DNA of 64,000 nucleotides from Phragmites australis. Taxonomy: Eukaryota; Streptophyta; Magnoliopsida; Poales; Poaceae. Location: assembly GCF_958298935.1 (NCBI RefSeq), contig NC_084921.1, forward strand, positions 55,601,001 through 55,665,000. The letters run 5' to 3'. Each line of letters opens with the position of its first letter. Position 1 is the stretch's first letter. A program made the translations under genes and the position numbers. Shown here in pieces: positions 22,312-35,412 of the stretch. The notes below the pieces were generated by a model. That model was not told where the DNA came from. It did not search any database and was given only the letters and a program-made list of their open reading frames with translations.

Positions 22312-22524
22312 CGCCGGTGCGGCTTCTCTGGGCGGCGGTGGGGTGGGGCTTTGGATTTGTTTCGTCTTGCAGAGCTAACCGACCGACCTTTCGTACGGAA
22401 CTGTGGGTCAGGCCAGGTAGGTTCACGGATGCGACAAAAACCGCTTGAAATACCGATCCGGTCCGGTTCATGTTTAGAAATTGAGCGGTTTTTGATAAAA
22501 AAAATTAAATTCGAAAATCAAAAA
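22312..22524. other. upstream flank of the phytoceramidase pseudogene
   Basis: This short stretch, containing the former promoter and leader, ends where a solo LTR begins (TGTCGG at 22525). The LTR therefore lies about 215 bp upstream of the old start codon. Confidence 0.5.
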
Positions 22525-23981
22525 TGTCGGAGGATTAACTCCTGTCGCAGGGATCCCGAGAGACCCCTTTTTAGAGATTCGGCCGGGGGGATGATCCTGA
22601 ATGAGTTCGTCGGAGAAATAAATGGGAATGAATGCAACGGCCGGTGGTGGGGGTGTCGACCTAGTGCAAGGAGAAGTAAATGCACCGGAATTTAGACAGG
22701 TTCGAGTCGCACGAGGGCGTAATACCCTACTCCTGTATGGATGCTATAACTATCCTGAGGAAGTCCCTCAAGGATGTTGCTGGTTACAAGAATGTTGGCC
22801 TAACTAAGAGCTTAAGGCTCCTTGTTCTTCGGCTGGAACTGTGCTCAGCCTTGCTCACAGTGTCTCTCTTCGTTGGTCTGGTTCGTTGTGTGGTTGGTGT
22901 TCTTACGCCGTTGTTGGTCTTCTCCGAGAGAGTTCTTCTTGTTTCTGAGTTGCCGGCTATTTTAAGTACCCGCCGGCCGAGACATGCCCCGAACGGGAAG
23001 GAGTGGGCACAAGTTCCAAGACGCCATGACTGGAAAAGGCGTCATCATTTCTTCTGGGTGAAGTGACCAGGGGTGGAAAAATGCGTCGCACGCCCGGTCA
23101 CCTGTCACCATAAACGCCCTGGCAACGGGCGCCGTGGAGAGGGCCCACCGGGCAGCCGCAGAACAACCTGGCGTGCCCGCCCTGTCTTGTTCCTCTGCCA
23201 CAGCAGTGCGGCAGACGGAACGCCTTGATCCTCGCGATGTTATCCCAAGACAAACCGGATGACACGGGACGGGACCCGTGCAGTTAATAACCCCACGCCT
23301 CTCTGCCAAAACATGGCAGGAACTGACGCTACGGCGGGAGCAGTTGGAGGTGTCAGGCCACGCACGCTCATTAAATGCGGCCTCGGACCTCTGACTGATT
23401 GACACCTCATCGGCGGGCCCCTCGGGGGCCTTTCTGGGTCGTCGGGGCACCGAGTGCTCGAGGGTACTGTTCACATCCTCGAGCACTCTCTCCCGAGCAC
23501 GCCTATCCTTGTCCTCGGGGTACCGGGTGCTCGGGGGTACTGTTCACCTCCCTGAGCACTTTCTCCCGAGCACTCCTGCTCGAACCCTCGGGGAACTGAG
23601 TGCTCGGGGGCTGCCATGTGCAGCCCCGAGCACTCTCTCCCGAGCACTTTTGTACGGATCTTCGAGGAACCGAGCGCTCGGGAGCTACCGCACGCAGCCC
23701 CAAGCACTCTCTCCCGAAACTTAGCTCTTTTAATCGTCGGGGGACTAGGGTGCTTCGGGGTGATCGGACACCTCCCCGAGCACTTTCTTCCCGGTACTCA
23801 GACTCCGTGGATCATCGGGGAACTGGGGTGCTTGGGGACCACTGACTGTGGCCCCGAGCACCTTCTCCTGGGACTTGAGCTTTTCTCATCCTACAGGAGG
23901 GACCTCGCGGGATGGCGCCATGTGGCGGATGGATGGCCTGGCCTCGGGATTCAGGGACCTCCGGTTCCTGATACACCGACA
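22525..23981. mobile_element. solo LTR (1457 bp) with internal minisatellite
   Basis: The segment begins TGTCGGAGGATTAACT and ends GATACACCGACA, i.e. TG...CA with matching TGTCGG/CCGACA ends, as in Ty3/gypsy LTRs. No gag-pol sequence adjoins either side. Flanking 5-mers (AAAAA and GAAAA) agree in four of five positions, so the target duplication is only approximate. About 23450-23880 is a degenerate minisatellite of roughly 60-80 bp units built on CCCGAGCACTCTCTCCCGAGC, alternating with GCTCGGGG blocks, which generates meaningless open frames on both strands. Confidence 0.7.
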
Positions 23982-24981
23982 GAAAAGTTGACAAAATTTA
24001 ATTAAATTGAACTGAATTCTTCAGTTTTCAAAGATGCATTGGGGTCCGGTTTTCGGTCGCATTTGTGAACCTGCGTGCTACTACACATGTCCAATGGAAG
24101 AGCAAATGGTTTTCATCTTGGCAGAAGCTCTTGCCCTCTACGGTCTCATCGTGGGAATCATCATCCTTTCCTCCCGTGCTGCCCAATCTCGCCTATTAGA
24201 ATTTAGAATCTTCACTGTAATTTTAAGGGTCTATTTTCTGTAATTTAAAGGCCGTGAACATCACAGTCATAGATGGTAATAATGTTATGTTTGTGATATT
24301 TTTTTTAGTCCCAATGGTTCACGGCACCCTCATTGAACGCTGCTGCTTGCCCACCCAGCCATCGCCCGTGGTCCCCAGCCCCGGACACCACCCTGCCACT
24401 ATCCACCGCTAGAGCAACCTACCACCCTATTTTTATGCACATATGATCATCTCTAATCATATTCTCTTCATTTCGTTCATTTCTCTGTTCTTATTTCCTT
24501 TATTTTCTCTCATCTCCAATAGCTTTCCTTCGAGAGAAATCGCGAAAGAAAAAGAAAAAAAAATCACATTCTAAAGGGAATGATCTTAAAAATCCATTCG
24601 CGACGAAAACCGTTAGAGCGCTAAACAGAACGAAAATCCTTTCACAACAGGATTTTCATCTCTGAAGAGAAATCCTTGGCGATGGCCTAAAGAGGGGGAA
24701 AAAACCCACCAAAACCTGTAATAGACCCGAATCCCTCCTTCGTCCGCCCTGCGATCGGGACAGAATGCCGCACACTGGCACAGTGAGTCACACGCTTTGC
24801 TGGAAGAAAGACACCTTTAAATAAACTACTGTCTCTCAGCGCCACCAAGTTCAAACATAAAATGATGTAAAGGGAACATATATTGTTCACAGTCACAGAT
24901 TATCCTTTGTCACATTGTACAACCAAGCAGCTAACATTAAATCTTATTCTGCCAAGTTTTCCTCATTATGTATTGTATCAT
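23982..24981. other. intergenic sequence downstream of UFM1
   Basis: It contains the 3' flank of UFM1 (stop at 24982, minus strand) and unclassified AT-rich sequence. A short segment around 24540-24680 has self-complementary AAATCC/GGATTT blocks and may be a MITE remnant. No gene was recognised. Confidence 0.4.
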
Positions 24982-27054
<2,073 letters not shown>

Positions 27055-27090
27055 GGGGTGCCAAGGTCGCGGTTCGCGTGATAGATGTGT

Positions 27091-27104
27091 TGGGCTGGTG
27101 GGCC
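27091..27104 (-). promoter_or_regulatory. site II (TGGGCY) pair upstream of UFM1
   Basis: TGGGCT (27091-27096) and TGGGCC (27099-27104) lie about 40-50 bp upstream of the UFM1 start codon. Paired site II motifs are typical of TCP-regulated growth and housekeeping promoters. The functional link is inferred. Confidence 0.4.
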
Positions 27105-27863
27105 TGCGCTCCGAGTCCGGGAGGCCCTTCCATTCTATAAACAAGAATATGAAACATGAGAAAGAGATTATTGTAACATGAGAAAGATTTACAGAGCCGT
27201 GAATGCTTCTAAGGCAGCGCCGTCAAATGAATATATTGAGTAATATCATATTTTGATTTTAAATAGGATATGAAACATGAGAAAGAGATTGTTCGTTAAT
27301 TTTTTTTGAATTTTTCTATTTATTCTTATTGTTAAAAGATGTCTCGTAACCAGTAATAAGGCTAGAGGACGATAGTAGATTACAAAATAAGTAAATTATT
27401 AGAATTTTAAAGGATTTTATTAGATGAAACGGGAGTAAGAAAAAATATAACGTAGAAATCAACTCGTGTTTTATACAGTAGAGATTTGTAGCTGTGCTTC
27501 ATCTTACTAGAATCTCAAGTAATATTTGATGTGTTTGTAAACCATAAACTCTTCCAATAAATATTGTACAAACAAATCAATTCAACTCAGAATTGCTTTG
27601 TAGCAACCATAGTATGCCTTCCAAGGTTACAACCCCAAAATTTCTGCAGCAAGGAGCAAGAGACAACCCTGGCACTCTATGCTGCTCTGGTACCAAAAAA
27701 TAAATAAAGAATAACAGAGTCTGTATAATCTTAAGTGGACGCTGGAGATACATGGGAGCGCTCCACCATTACATTACACATTGCCTCTACGGAACTCCCA
27801 GGCAAAACAGTCGGCAGGCTCATTTGATCGGTTACCATAAATTCCAGGTATCATGTTCTTCCT
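27105..27863. other. intergenic between the UFM1 promoter and the BCD1 3' end
   Basis: AT-rich sequence with GAAACATGAGAAAGAGATT repeated near 27150 and 27270, separated by about 120 bp. No coding sequence was recognised. The part nearest 27864 should hold the BCD1 3' UTR. Confidence 0.5.
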
Positions 27864-30667
27864 TCACAAGGATGAAGCGCTTGGAATCTCCCCTTCCTCT
27901 AAACCGTCCAACAGCAAAGAAGACATTGTTTCAACTGATTCATCTCCATTCATCATTTCAAGATCATAGCTTAAGAAATCATCAGGATCCATATCACCAA
28001 AAAGTTCTGGGTAGGTATCCCTCATTTCTTGCTCAAAGCCCAAGTCGAGCACATCAGGGAACAACAACCCACGGCTGTCCTCAGTGTCCAGAGGATAAAC
28101 TTTCGCGGAAGATCTCCTTTTCAGAGTTTCAGGAGTTGAACTGGGTGCCCGTTTGTTTTGTAGATTATTTTCTTGCTGAGGACCACTCACACCATCAGAT
28201 GTTAGAGTGCTGATGGAAGACGACACTAAGGAATCTGTCTTGGTATCTATATTAGATATAGTTGCACCTTCTGCTTCTGTAAGATTGCCAGGATGCAACG
28301 TTCCATGGTCCTTCGCATCTATAACGTGCCTCTTCAAGGTCAAACCACCTTCCCTTGTTTCCTCTGTATTCGGAGGACAGACTTCCATGCAGGACCTATT
28401 CAGCGCCATCGTGCTATATTGATTCAGTTCTTCCTGTTGACCATATAATGCTTGACTGCTGGCATATGAGAGCACCGAAGAATCTATCTTAGATTCACTT
28501 GTAACCACCACTGAAGCAAGATTAGTGGCATTCGAAGTTCCACAGTCCTTGAGATCTATAATCTGCGTCTCTGGTGCAAGCTCACCTTCCTCTATTTCTT
28601 CCTCATGAAACTCACTGCCTTCTAGAACTGAGTCAACAGTTGTGCTGCCAACGAGTTTTTCATCTTTAGCAAGCTTGTTTACCTTTTTCTCGACTTCAAA
28701 GTCATAATTGTCTGATGGAAGAAAGACATTTATAGTTGGGTACTCGACAATAAGAGTACCCCTCAGCTGTGGCCCCAAAGATTCTTCTATATTGAGTTGG
28801 CGGTATGGTGACTCTGATTCCTGCAGCAATTTAAAATAAGGCATTATTTGATGAAAATAGAGTAGAGAAAATATCAATAAGCATTACATATGCATACTAA
28901 CTTGATTTACAATACCTTGGCAGACTTTTGAATGAACAGATTCAGATCACATAATTTTGTACTGCGATATTGTGTAAGTTGATCCTTCCAAGGACCAGGG
29001 CAAAGATGTTTTTCCAATAAAGTGAGCAAGGTTGTGTGCTCATCTATTCTGAAAAAAAGGCATAAAATTAGCACCCAAAGAAAAAAGGGAGATAGTATCC
29101 CATATACACCAATCTTCTGCCGTCACAATATGTTTTTATTTTTCTCAAAAAAACTCTAGCAACAGTATAGATAATTTTGATGAGCTTTTAGCTTTGCTTC
29201 CCCATTTTTCATATAACCAAGGAAAAACAGGACAATTGTATGTGTGAGAGTAAGAAGTTTGAGAATAACAAACACATCGTAAATATGAGTCTGTAACAAA
29301 AAAGAGCAATTATTTCAGAAATTGAAAATAGTTCTACCATGGCGTCTTGCCATATTGGAACAGTTCCAGATTAGTGGACTCGGAAAGAAAAGAAGAAGCA
29401 AAAACACATGCTGATAGATTAGCACAAACTTACTCATGGTCAGTTAGGACAACATCAGCTGAATTAAATCTCCACTCAAGTGTCCAGTATATGAAATCCT
29501 TTCTGCAAAGAGAGATTCAGATGTAAAGCAGCTTTCGCATGATGAATGACTGAGAAGGGTGGAATATATTGGGTTAAGTTTGCAGTAGATCCAAACAACA
29601 AAGCATAACTAGTGAGTTCATTAGGTCAAGAATGTTAGGGCTAGTTGTGGGGGGATAACGGGCAGATGCTATAAGTAAATAGTCAGCTTACAGAGTGAAA
29701 CATAACATTTGTTTCAAAGTTGCCGCAGTACATGACTTGTGCTATTGCCTAACTAATACAGTATAACTTGAATGGTAATTGGTAACTAGACCACAGAATG
29801 AACTTATCATCTAAGCTCCATCCCATCTTTTCTCTAGCCCTGCCAAGTACAAAATACTTGAGCAACCCTTAGTTGAATTGAATCATGGCCCGTTTAAACA
29901 AAAAGAATTGAACCACATGTCATTCAGGAATTGTAAAGAACACCTGCTGAACTTCTCAGCAACAAGATTTCTAGAGCACATCCATCATACTGATGAAAAT
30001 GAGAGATGACTATACAATACAGCCAAGCAATGCAAACACGGCGCCAGTAGAGCAGAAAGTCGATGAGATCAGCAAGCAAGCAAGCAGTTAAACCTGTGGT
30101 TGTGCCGCGAACGGTTCTGCTCTCTCCTGGCCATGCCCCTGGGGAGGAAGTAGAGCCTGATACCCCGGCGCTGCGCTGCCTTGCGGAGGAAAAACAGACA
30201 CTTGGGCAGCTGGGCTCCCCCAGGTCCACCGAAATTGCGACCGAAGCCGCCGATGAGCCTGTGCGCCGACTCCCTGACCTGCTTCGCCTCCTCCAGAAAG
30301 TTGTAATCTTTACAAACACACAGACACAAGGCAGCGATTCAAGAGGCAGTCGATCGATTGCTGATAGATGAAGCAAGGAGAAGGGCGGGCGGGGGAGCGT
30401 ACCGGAGAGGAGCTGGCTATCGTCGAAGCGGGCGAGCGGGACGGGGTCAGTGCGGGGGCGCTTGCCGGTGCAGGCGGTGCGGCGCTTGTGGGCCTGCACG
30501 CAGGGGAGGCTGCAGGTGAGGCGGGCGCAGCCGGGGCACCGGTACTTCCACGGCTGCTCCCCGCACTCCTCGCACGGGGAGCCCTTGTTCCCGCCGCCGC
30601 CGGAGCTAGAGCTGGCGTTGGGGGCCGCGTTCTCGGCGGGCGGCGCCTCCTCACGGTCGTCCTCCAT
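27864..30667 (-). CDS. BCD1: box C/D snoRNP assembly factor, HIT zinc finger protein (BCD1/ZNHIT6-like)
   Basis: Five exons (30667-30403, 30307-30094, 29502-29434, 29048-28916, 28820-27864) give 545 aa. An acidic and Gly/Ser-rich N-terminus is followed by a HIT zinc finger at about residues 31-66 (CEECGEQPWKYRCPGC, CSLPCVQAHKRRTAC). Then comes the BCD1 core: a segment with LYFLPRGMARREQN, then FIYWTLEWRFNSADVVLTDH, then HTTLLTLLEKHLCPGPW. This core is characteristic of BCD1 rather than other HIT-finger proteins. BCD1 is a nucleolar factor needed for box C/D snoRNP assembly and hence rRNA 2'-O-methylation. The last exon (318 codons) encodes a long acidic, low-complexity C-terminus (EFHEEEIEEGELAPE near its start, LLLDGLEEGEIPS at its end), plausibly disordered. 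The ATG at 30667 is the first in frame and precedes the finger directly. Confidence 0.92.
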
Positions 30668-30725
30668 GCCGTGTGACCCGAGGTCGAAGGGGGCGCGTGC
30701 GAACGGGCGCGGCAGGGAGATTTTT

Positions 30726-30734
30726 TAGGGTTTA
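30726..30734 (-). promoter_or_regulatory. telo-box upstream of BCD1
   Basis: On the gene's strand this reads TAAACCCTA, about 60 bp before the start codon. Telo-boxes (AAACCCTA) are enriched in promoters or leaders of plant ribosomal-protein and ribosome-biogenesis genes, which fits BCD1. Position and sequence are seen; activity is inferred. Confidence 0.55.
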
Positions 30735-31373
30735 ACTGGGGGTTTAGCGGCGCCTGCGTTCCGCCGAGCGAAGCGGGAGGGAAGAGGCAAAGAAGAGGGT
30801 TGTTTTTGGCCGCGCCGGTACCAAACCACCGTCCGATGGAACATGCCGACGGTCGGGCTACCTCCTACGACGGCGCAAGCAGAAGCAGTAGTCTTTCCCT
30901 TCGACAAATGCAACAGCATCAGCGACCACTGGAGCATGCGTGCAAAGGTGACAGGATGGGTTGCAGTGACCATTTTTTAGATCACGCAGCGCGTCGGACA
31001 GTAGTTCCATCCAAAGAGACAATCAATTTCAGTCGAGCACACAACGACATTTGCATGATTCGGAAACATCATGCAAGCACAGGAATCAGCTTCGCAGGGA
31101 ATCAGATATCAAAACAGGGCACAAAAGAGTGATTGAATGATAACTTGCTCATGGCATTCTAAAACATTCTCGGTCTGCTAACAGCCTCCTTCATTTCAAG
31201 AGTTCCCTCCAACAAAAACAAAATCACAAACCATGTCTAGAACAACCGCGGCTACAATTCGATGAACAAAATCTCAATTGTTATCATAATTCAGAGATCC
31301 AACAGAGAAGACGCCCCTTGCGCGTTGCATCTGAAAAGATGTTGATCAAATCAATGTGCGAGTAAATGAAGAA
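30735..31373. other. BCD1 5' flank and eS10 3' flank
   Basis: The two minus-strand genes follow head to tail with about 700 bp between the eS10 stop and the BCD1 start. No additional gene was recognised. Confidence 0.6.
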
Positions 31374-33690
31374 TCACTCCATGGACAATCCCCCAGCACC
31401 AAAGGCACCACCGCCGCCGCCACGGCCAAAGCCAGGTCTGCTACTCTGAACAACAAAAACAAACATGGCGTCTGGTAAGTTCCAAAACAGTTACTTGTCT
31501 GCATCATAAGCAAGAAGAATTCCTGAACATATTTGAAGTTCATAAATTTTAATAGCGGCCCTGTTTTCATGTCATGAAAACTCCATCGCTACATGCAGTA
31601 AACAAGCAAAAACCACTACAAGCTGACCAAAAACAGATCCCAAAGATCGTTCCAGCTGCTTAGTAACAAACCACACTACTGAAACTTCTACAGGCGGTTT
31701 GACATTTGTAAATCGAATGCAAGTATGAAAACATACACATTGCATGGGACTACCAAAGGGATTGGAGGAATACCGCAATAAGGCCATCTATATAAACTTA
31801 TGTAACAACGTTTGAGACGTTAAGCTTATAATTTAATAATTATAATTATCCTAAAATGAACTGGGCAATATAAACACAGATGCCCATGTAAACAGCTGCT
31901 GCACGATCGTAGACGTGACAACAATCTCTAGAATTCTTACCCTAAAAGATGGCTGGAACTCTGCAGGAGCACCACCCTTCTCTCCACCGAAATCACCTGG
32001 AGCACCACGTGGACCTCCTCTGTAACCATCCCTGTCCCCAAACCTTGGTCTGTCACCCTCAAAACGAGGTGGGCCCCTGCCAAATGAACAGAACATGTAA
32101 GTAACTATGAATTCACGCTGAGATTCTATTGGCAATCCGGAAATAAGTTGTAATGCAAAAAAATAGAAGCAGCCAGGTTAGATAGCATTCAGAAAATGCA
32201 ACTCGGTTTCCTTTTGATTAATTTTTCAGGCTAGATGACAGATTTTTCTATTCAAACTGCTCTTGCACTGAGGTAAGCATTCAAATAGCAAAGCAGGGGG
32301 GATATGGTATGTACTTTTTTAATCCACATAATATGTTAAGGGAAAGGTAAACGATGAAAAATGAGCGTGAAGCCATGAACATATGTAATATTTGCATACA
32401 CCAATATATCTTAAACAAGCCAGCAGGTGATTTCCATGTTGGGTGCATGGGAAATAATATTGTCAGGGAGCATTAATACAGATCGTCCATTTCATAAGGA
32501 CTCAAAACAAAAAAAGTATGTCCAAAGATATCATCAATCTCATCTCTAGGCATAAGAACTAGTTCAATTTGCATTATCCAAATTCTGCCTGTCAGAGTAC
32601 TCAACTAGAAATAACGCAATTCTATTGCAATTTAATTAAAAAAGTCAGCAACCATCAGGAGAGTACTATAACCAATTGGTTCTAAGAGAAAATACCTAAG
32701 GGGCCATAGAAACAAATCAGATACTCCCACATTACAATCGCAACAGATTTCCACATAGAAGTGGATGGACAATCAGCTGATGATCACAATTTTACCTCGG
32801 GCGGTCACCCGGTGGCCCAGAGCCGAAGGGGCGAGACGGGGGCTTGGCGGACTTCTTGAGGGTATTAGGCACAACCTCTGATGGCAGGTTGAGGAAGCTG
32901 CGGAGGTGCTCAATGCCATCGTTGGTCAGGTACCAGTAGTAGTGTTGCCAGGAGAAGGTCTCCCTCACATACTCCTTAGACTTGAAGCTCTGCATGAGCT
33001 TAATGACCTCCAAGTTGGGCACATCAAGCTTCGGGTGCTTGGCCAGGTTGTAGTCCTTCTTGGCATACAAGACACCCTCTGCACATAAATTCGAATTTTT
33101 TACATATATCAGGTCCCAGACCTATAGCAAGGAAAAGCATCCATTGCGCATATACTAACTTGTCGCCCAACCAGTAGGCTTTCAGCATATTATTTTTTTC
33201 ATCGCAGATGCTAAGGTCTGAATCGGTGGCATATATAATCTCATATAGCACAAGTGCAACGCAACATCACAAATGTGGTTTGCAACACTGGAGATAAGAT
33301 TGCATTGCATGCACTCTAACTGAAACCTAAATCTAAGACAGACAGTTGAAGAATTGCAAATCTGAAGGTCCCCATAATGCGACTGCAACAGCCTAAAACC
33401 TATCATTCTGCAGCGAGTTGAACCTATGGGATACCAACAATAGGCATGTGGCCTGCGATCACAATGCGCATAACGTAAATGAATGGAGACGGGCAGAGGT
33501 GGGGGGGGGGGGAAACGGGGGAGAAGCTCACCATGGAAGAGGTACTTGCAGATCTCGCGGCGATTCTTCTTGGAGATGATCTGCGAGGGACAAAATAAAA
33601 ACACAACACGGCATCGCGTGAAGAGACGGAACGGCTGGAGCAATGCATTGGTGAACCTGCAGATGCAGATTCGTTAAGAGGGCGCACCAT
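31374..33690 (-). CDS. RPS10: 40S ribosomal protein eS10
   Basis: Five coding exons (33690-33688, 33580-33532, 33078-32796, 32076-31941, 31445-31374) give 180 aa. The first coding exon is only the ATG, followed at once by a GT donor. Exon 2 resumes with [16 protein letters not shown]. The winged-helix body ([40 protein letters not shown]) is complete, and the C-terminus is the expected Arg/Gly-rich tail ([37 protein letters not shown]). eS10 sits in the beak region of the small ribosomal subunit near the mRNA entry side. All junctions are GT-AG and in frame. The initiator exon was chosen because exon 2 has no other upstream Met in frame and the family starts M-I-I. Confidence 0.95.
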
Positions 33691-33799
33691 GGTGAAGGAC
33701 TGGCGCCGGAGATGGCGGCGGGGGAGGAAGACGACGGCTGGGGTGGTTCGGGAACCCTTGCTATGTCGTGTGTCGATATATAGAGAGAGAGGCGGACGT

Positions 33800-33857
33800 G
33801 GGCCGTCATACTGGACTCTATTTTGCTCTTCGTTACTCCGTTCATCTTTCTGGCCCA
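33800..33857 (-). promoter_or_regulatory. two site II (TGGGCC) elements upstream of eS10
   Basis: TGGGCC at 33800-33805 and its complement GGCCCA at 33852-33857 lie 110-170 bp upstream of the initiator ATG. Site II elements are characteristic of plant ribosomal-protein gene promoters. Confidence 0.5.
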
Positions 33858-33875
33858 TATTGTTTTGTACTAAGG

Positions 33876-34151
33876 TCCCTTTTAAATAGGTTTATTTTCA
33901 ATTTTTTCTTAAAAAAATCAAAAGCTATCCAAACAACTGGTTTTTGGCTTCTATTTTTGCTGTTTTTTGGCTGCCTAGGAAAGCGGCTGTGACTGAAATG
34001 AACTAAAAGCTGAGAAGTAGGTTCTAACTGATTTTTAGGTGTGTTAAAAAACTAAAAATTTATTATAAAAATCAACAATCAAAATTCAACAGCCACAACA
34101 GCTTCTTCAGCTAACCAGAAGCTCCGAAGCTACAGCCTATCCAAATAGGCT
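33876..34151. mobile_element. candidate MITE, 276 bp
   Basis: The left end (TCCCTTTTAAATAGG) and the reverse complement of the right end (AGCCTATTTGGATAGG) form an imperfect terminal inverted repeat, flanked on both sides by CTAAGG (33870-33875 and 34152-34157). The interior is AT-rich and non-coding. It lies just upstream of the eS10 promoter elements. The superfamily is uncertain. Confidence 0.55.
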
Positions 34152-34157
34152 CTAAGG

Positions 34158-35326
34158 CTAGGCTTAGGGGGCCATGTCTAGCTCCTCTTCTCTTCCAATC
34201 TGGATAGTCATCACATGTCTTCAACGTGGATCTCAAAACGGTGAATCCTATCCAAATGAAAAATTATATGGCATGCTTAGCTCTATTGTTTGGAATAAGC
34301 TCGCTCCATCCTTCCGCCCAGCTGTGCTTTTACCTTTTTCTTTTTTGGGTAGCGGTCTCCTTGAAAAACAGCAACCTTATAGCGACAAAAGTTCTTTCAC
34401 AGTTAGGTTTCATTTCAACGTATTACTTGACATATATGATTAGTGTTGAGTAGATTTTATTCATCACTTTGATATCCATGTTGGGGACATATAACGGTTA
34501 TTCAGACACTGCTGCTCTGCAGGAGAAGACATCTGCAACGCTCGTTGCATCATCTACGGAGGATATGGATAGATAGATGCCATGAATATTTATGCAGCCA
34601 TGGACCACAACAAGACGATTTCAGATAAGTCTTAATTGGTGGACAGTGACGTCGGTTGTGTTATACAGTACGTTTTTCGAATTGAGCTGCTGCATCATAT
34701 CGTAGTTACCAAAATGCATTCCGGATCGGCTGCACCACCTCGCTCGCTGAATCCTTGCCTGGAATTTACTGGAACAAAATTTGCTCCGGTTCCCAGCTAT
34801 GGGATGCCATGCCGCTCTCAAGGGACTACTGAAAGACACACAGGTGAAGCGGATGGAATCCAGACACACAGCAAGGCTAGACTGCATCGTTGAAAAGAGG
34901 ATGGCAACACAACTGAAACATGTGAGAAACTTGTGGCTTTTGCTCCGTCTTTCAACGGTAAATATATAGCCTCTGTCGATAACTGTCTAAACTGTTCTTT
35001 TCTGCATCATTCAGTGGTGAATAGCAGCTCTCGTGCTGTTTAAAAGGGAAGAGAGAGAAAAACACTTTTTTATTAGGACTAGTTGCATGTGGCTTTTGGA
35101 ATCTTGGATGGGTGGAAACACTTTTTCCTTGGTGCACTGAACTTTTTCCTTGGATGAACGGTACTCGCTCCGACACGAATATGGTTGGCTCCGAACAGTT
35201 TCAGCACGTCACGTCGGAGAAAAATCAACGTGGAAATATACACGACTCCATGGCCATGATCGCGCGCAAGTCCACAAAAACAGAGCATCAGCAACGGATT
35301 CTCAGTTTTGAACGTCGAGCACGAGC
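34158..35326. other. intergenic, peroxidase 5' flank
   Basis: No gene was recognised. The last few hundred bases would contain the peroxidase promoter. Confidence 0.5.
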
Positions 35327-35333
35327 TATAAAT
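35327..35333 (+). promoter_or_regulatory. TATA box of the peroxidase gene
   Basis: TATAAAT in a GC-rich context, 86 bp upstream of the start codon, the spacing expected for a TATA box followed by a short leader. Confidence 0.6.
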
Positions 35334-35412
35334 GAAGGCGGGCAGGCGCAAGGTCGCCACAAGCTCAACTGCCCAGCTTTTTTAGCCAAGCTAGGCACAG
35401 CAAGTGACAACC

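Noticed and set aside
23399..24005. Multiple open frames on both strands
   Set aside because: They follow the minisatellite inside the solo LTR.
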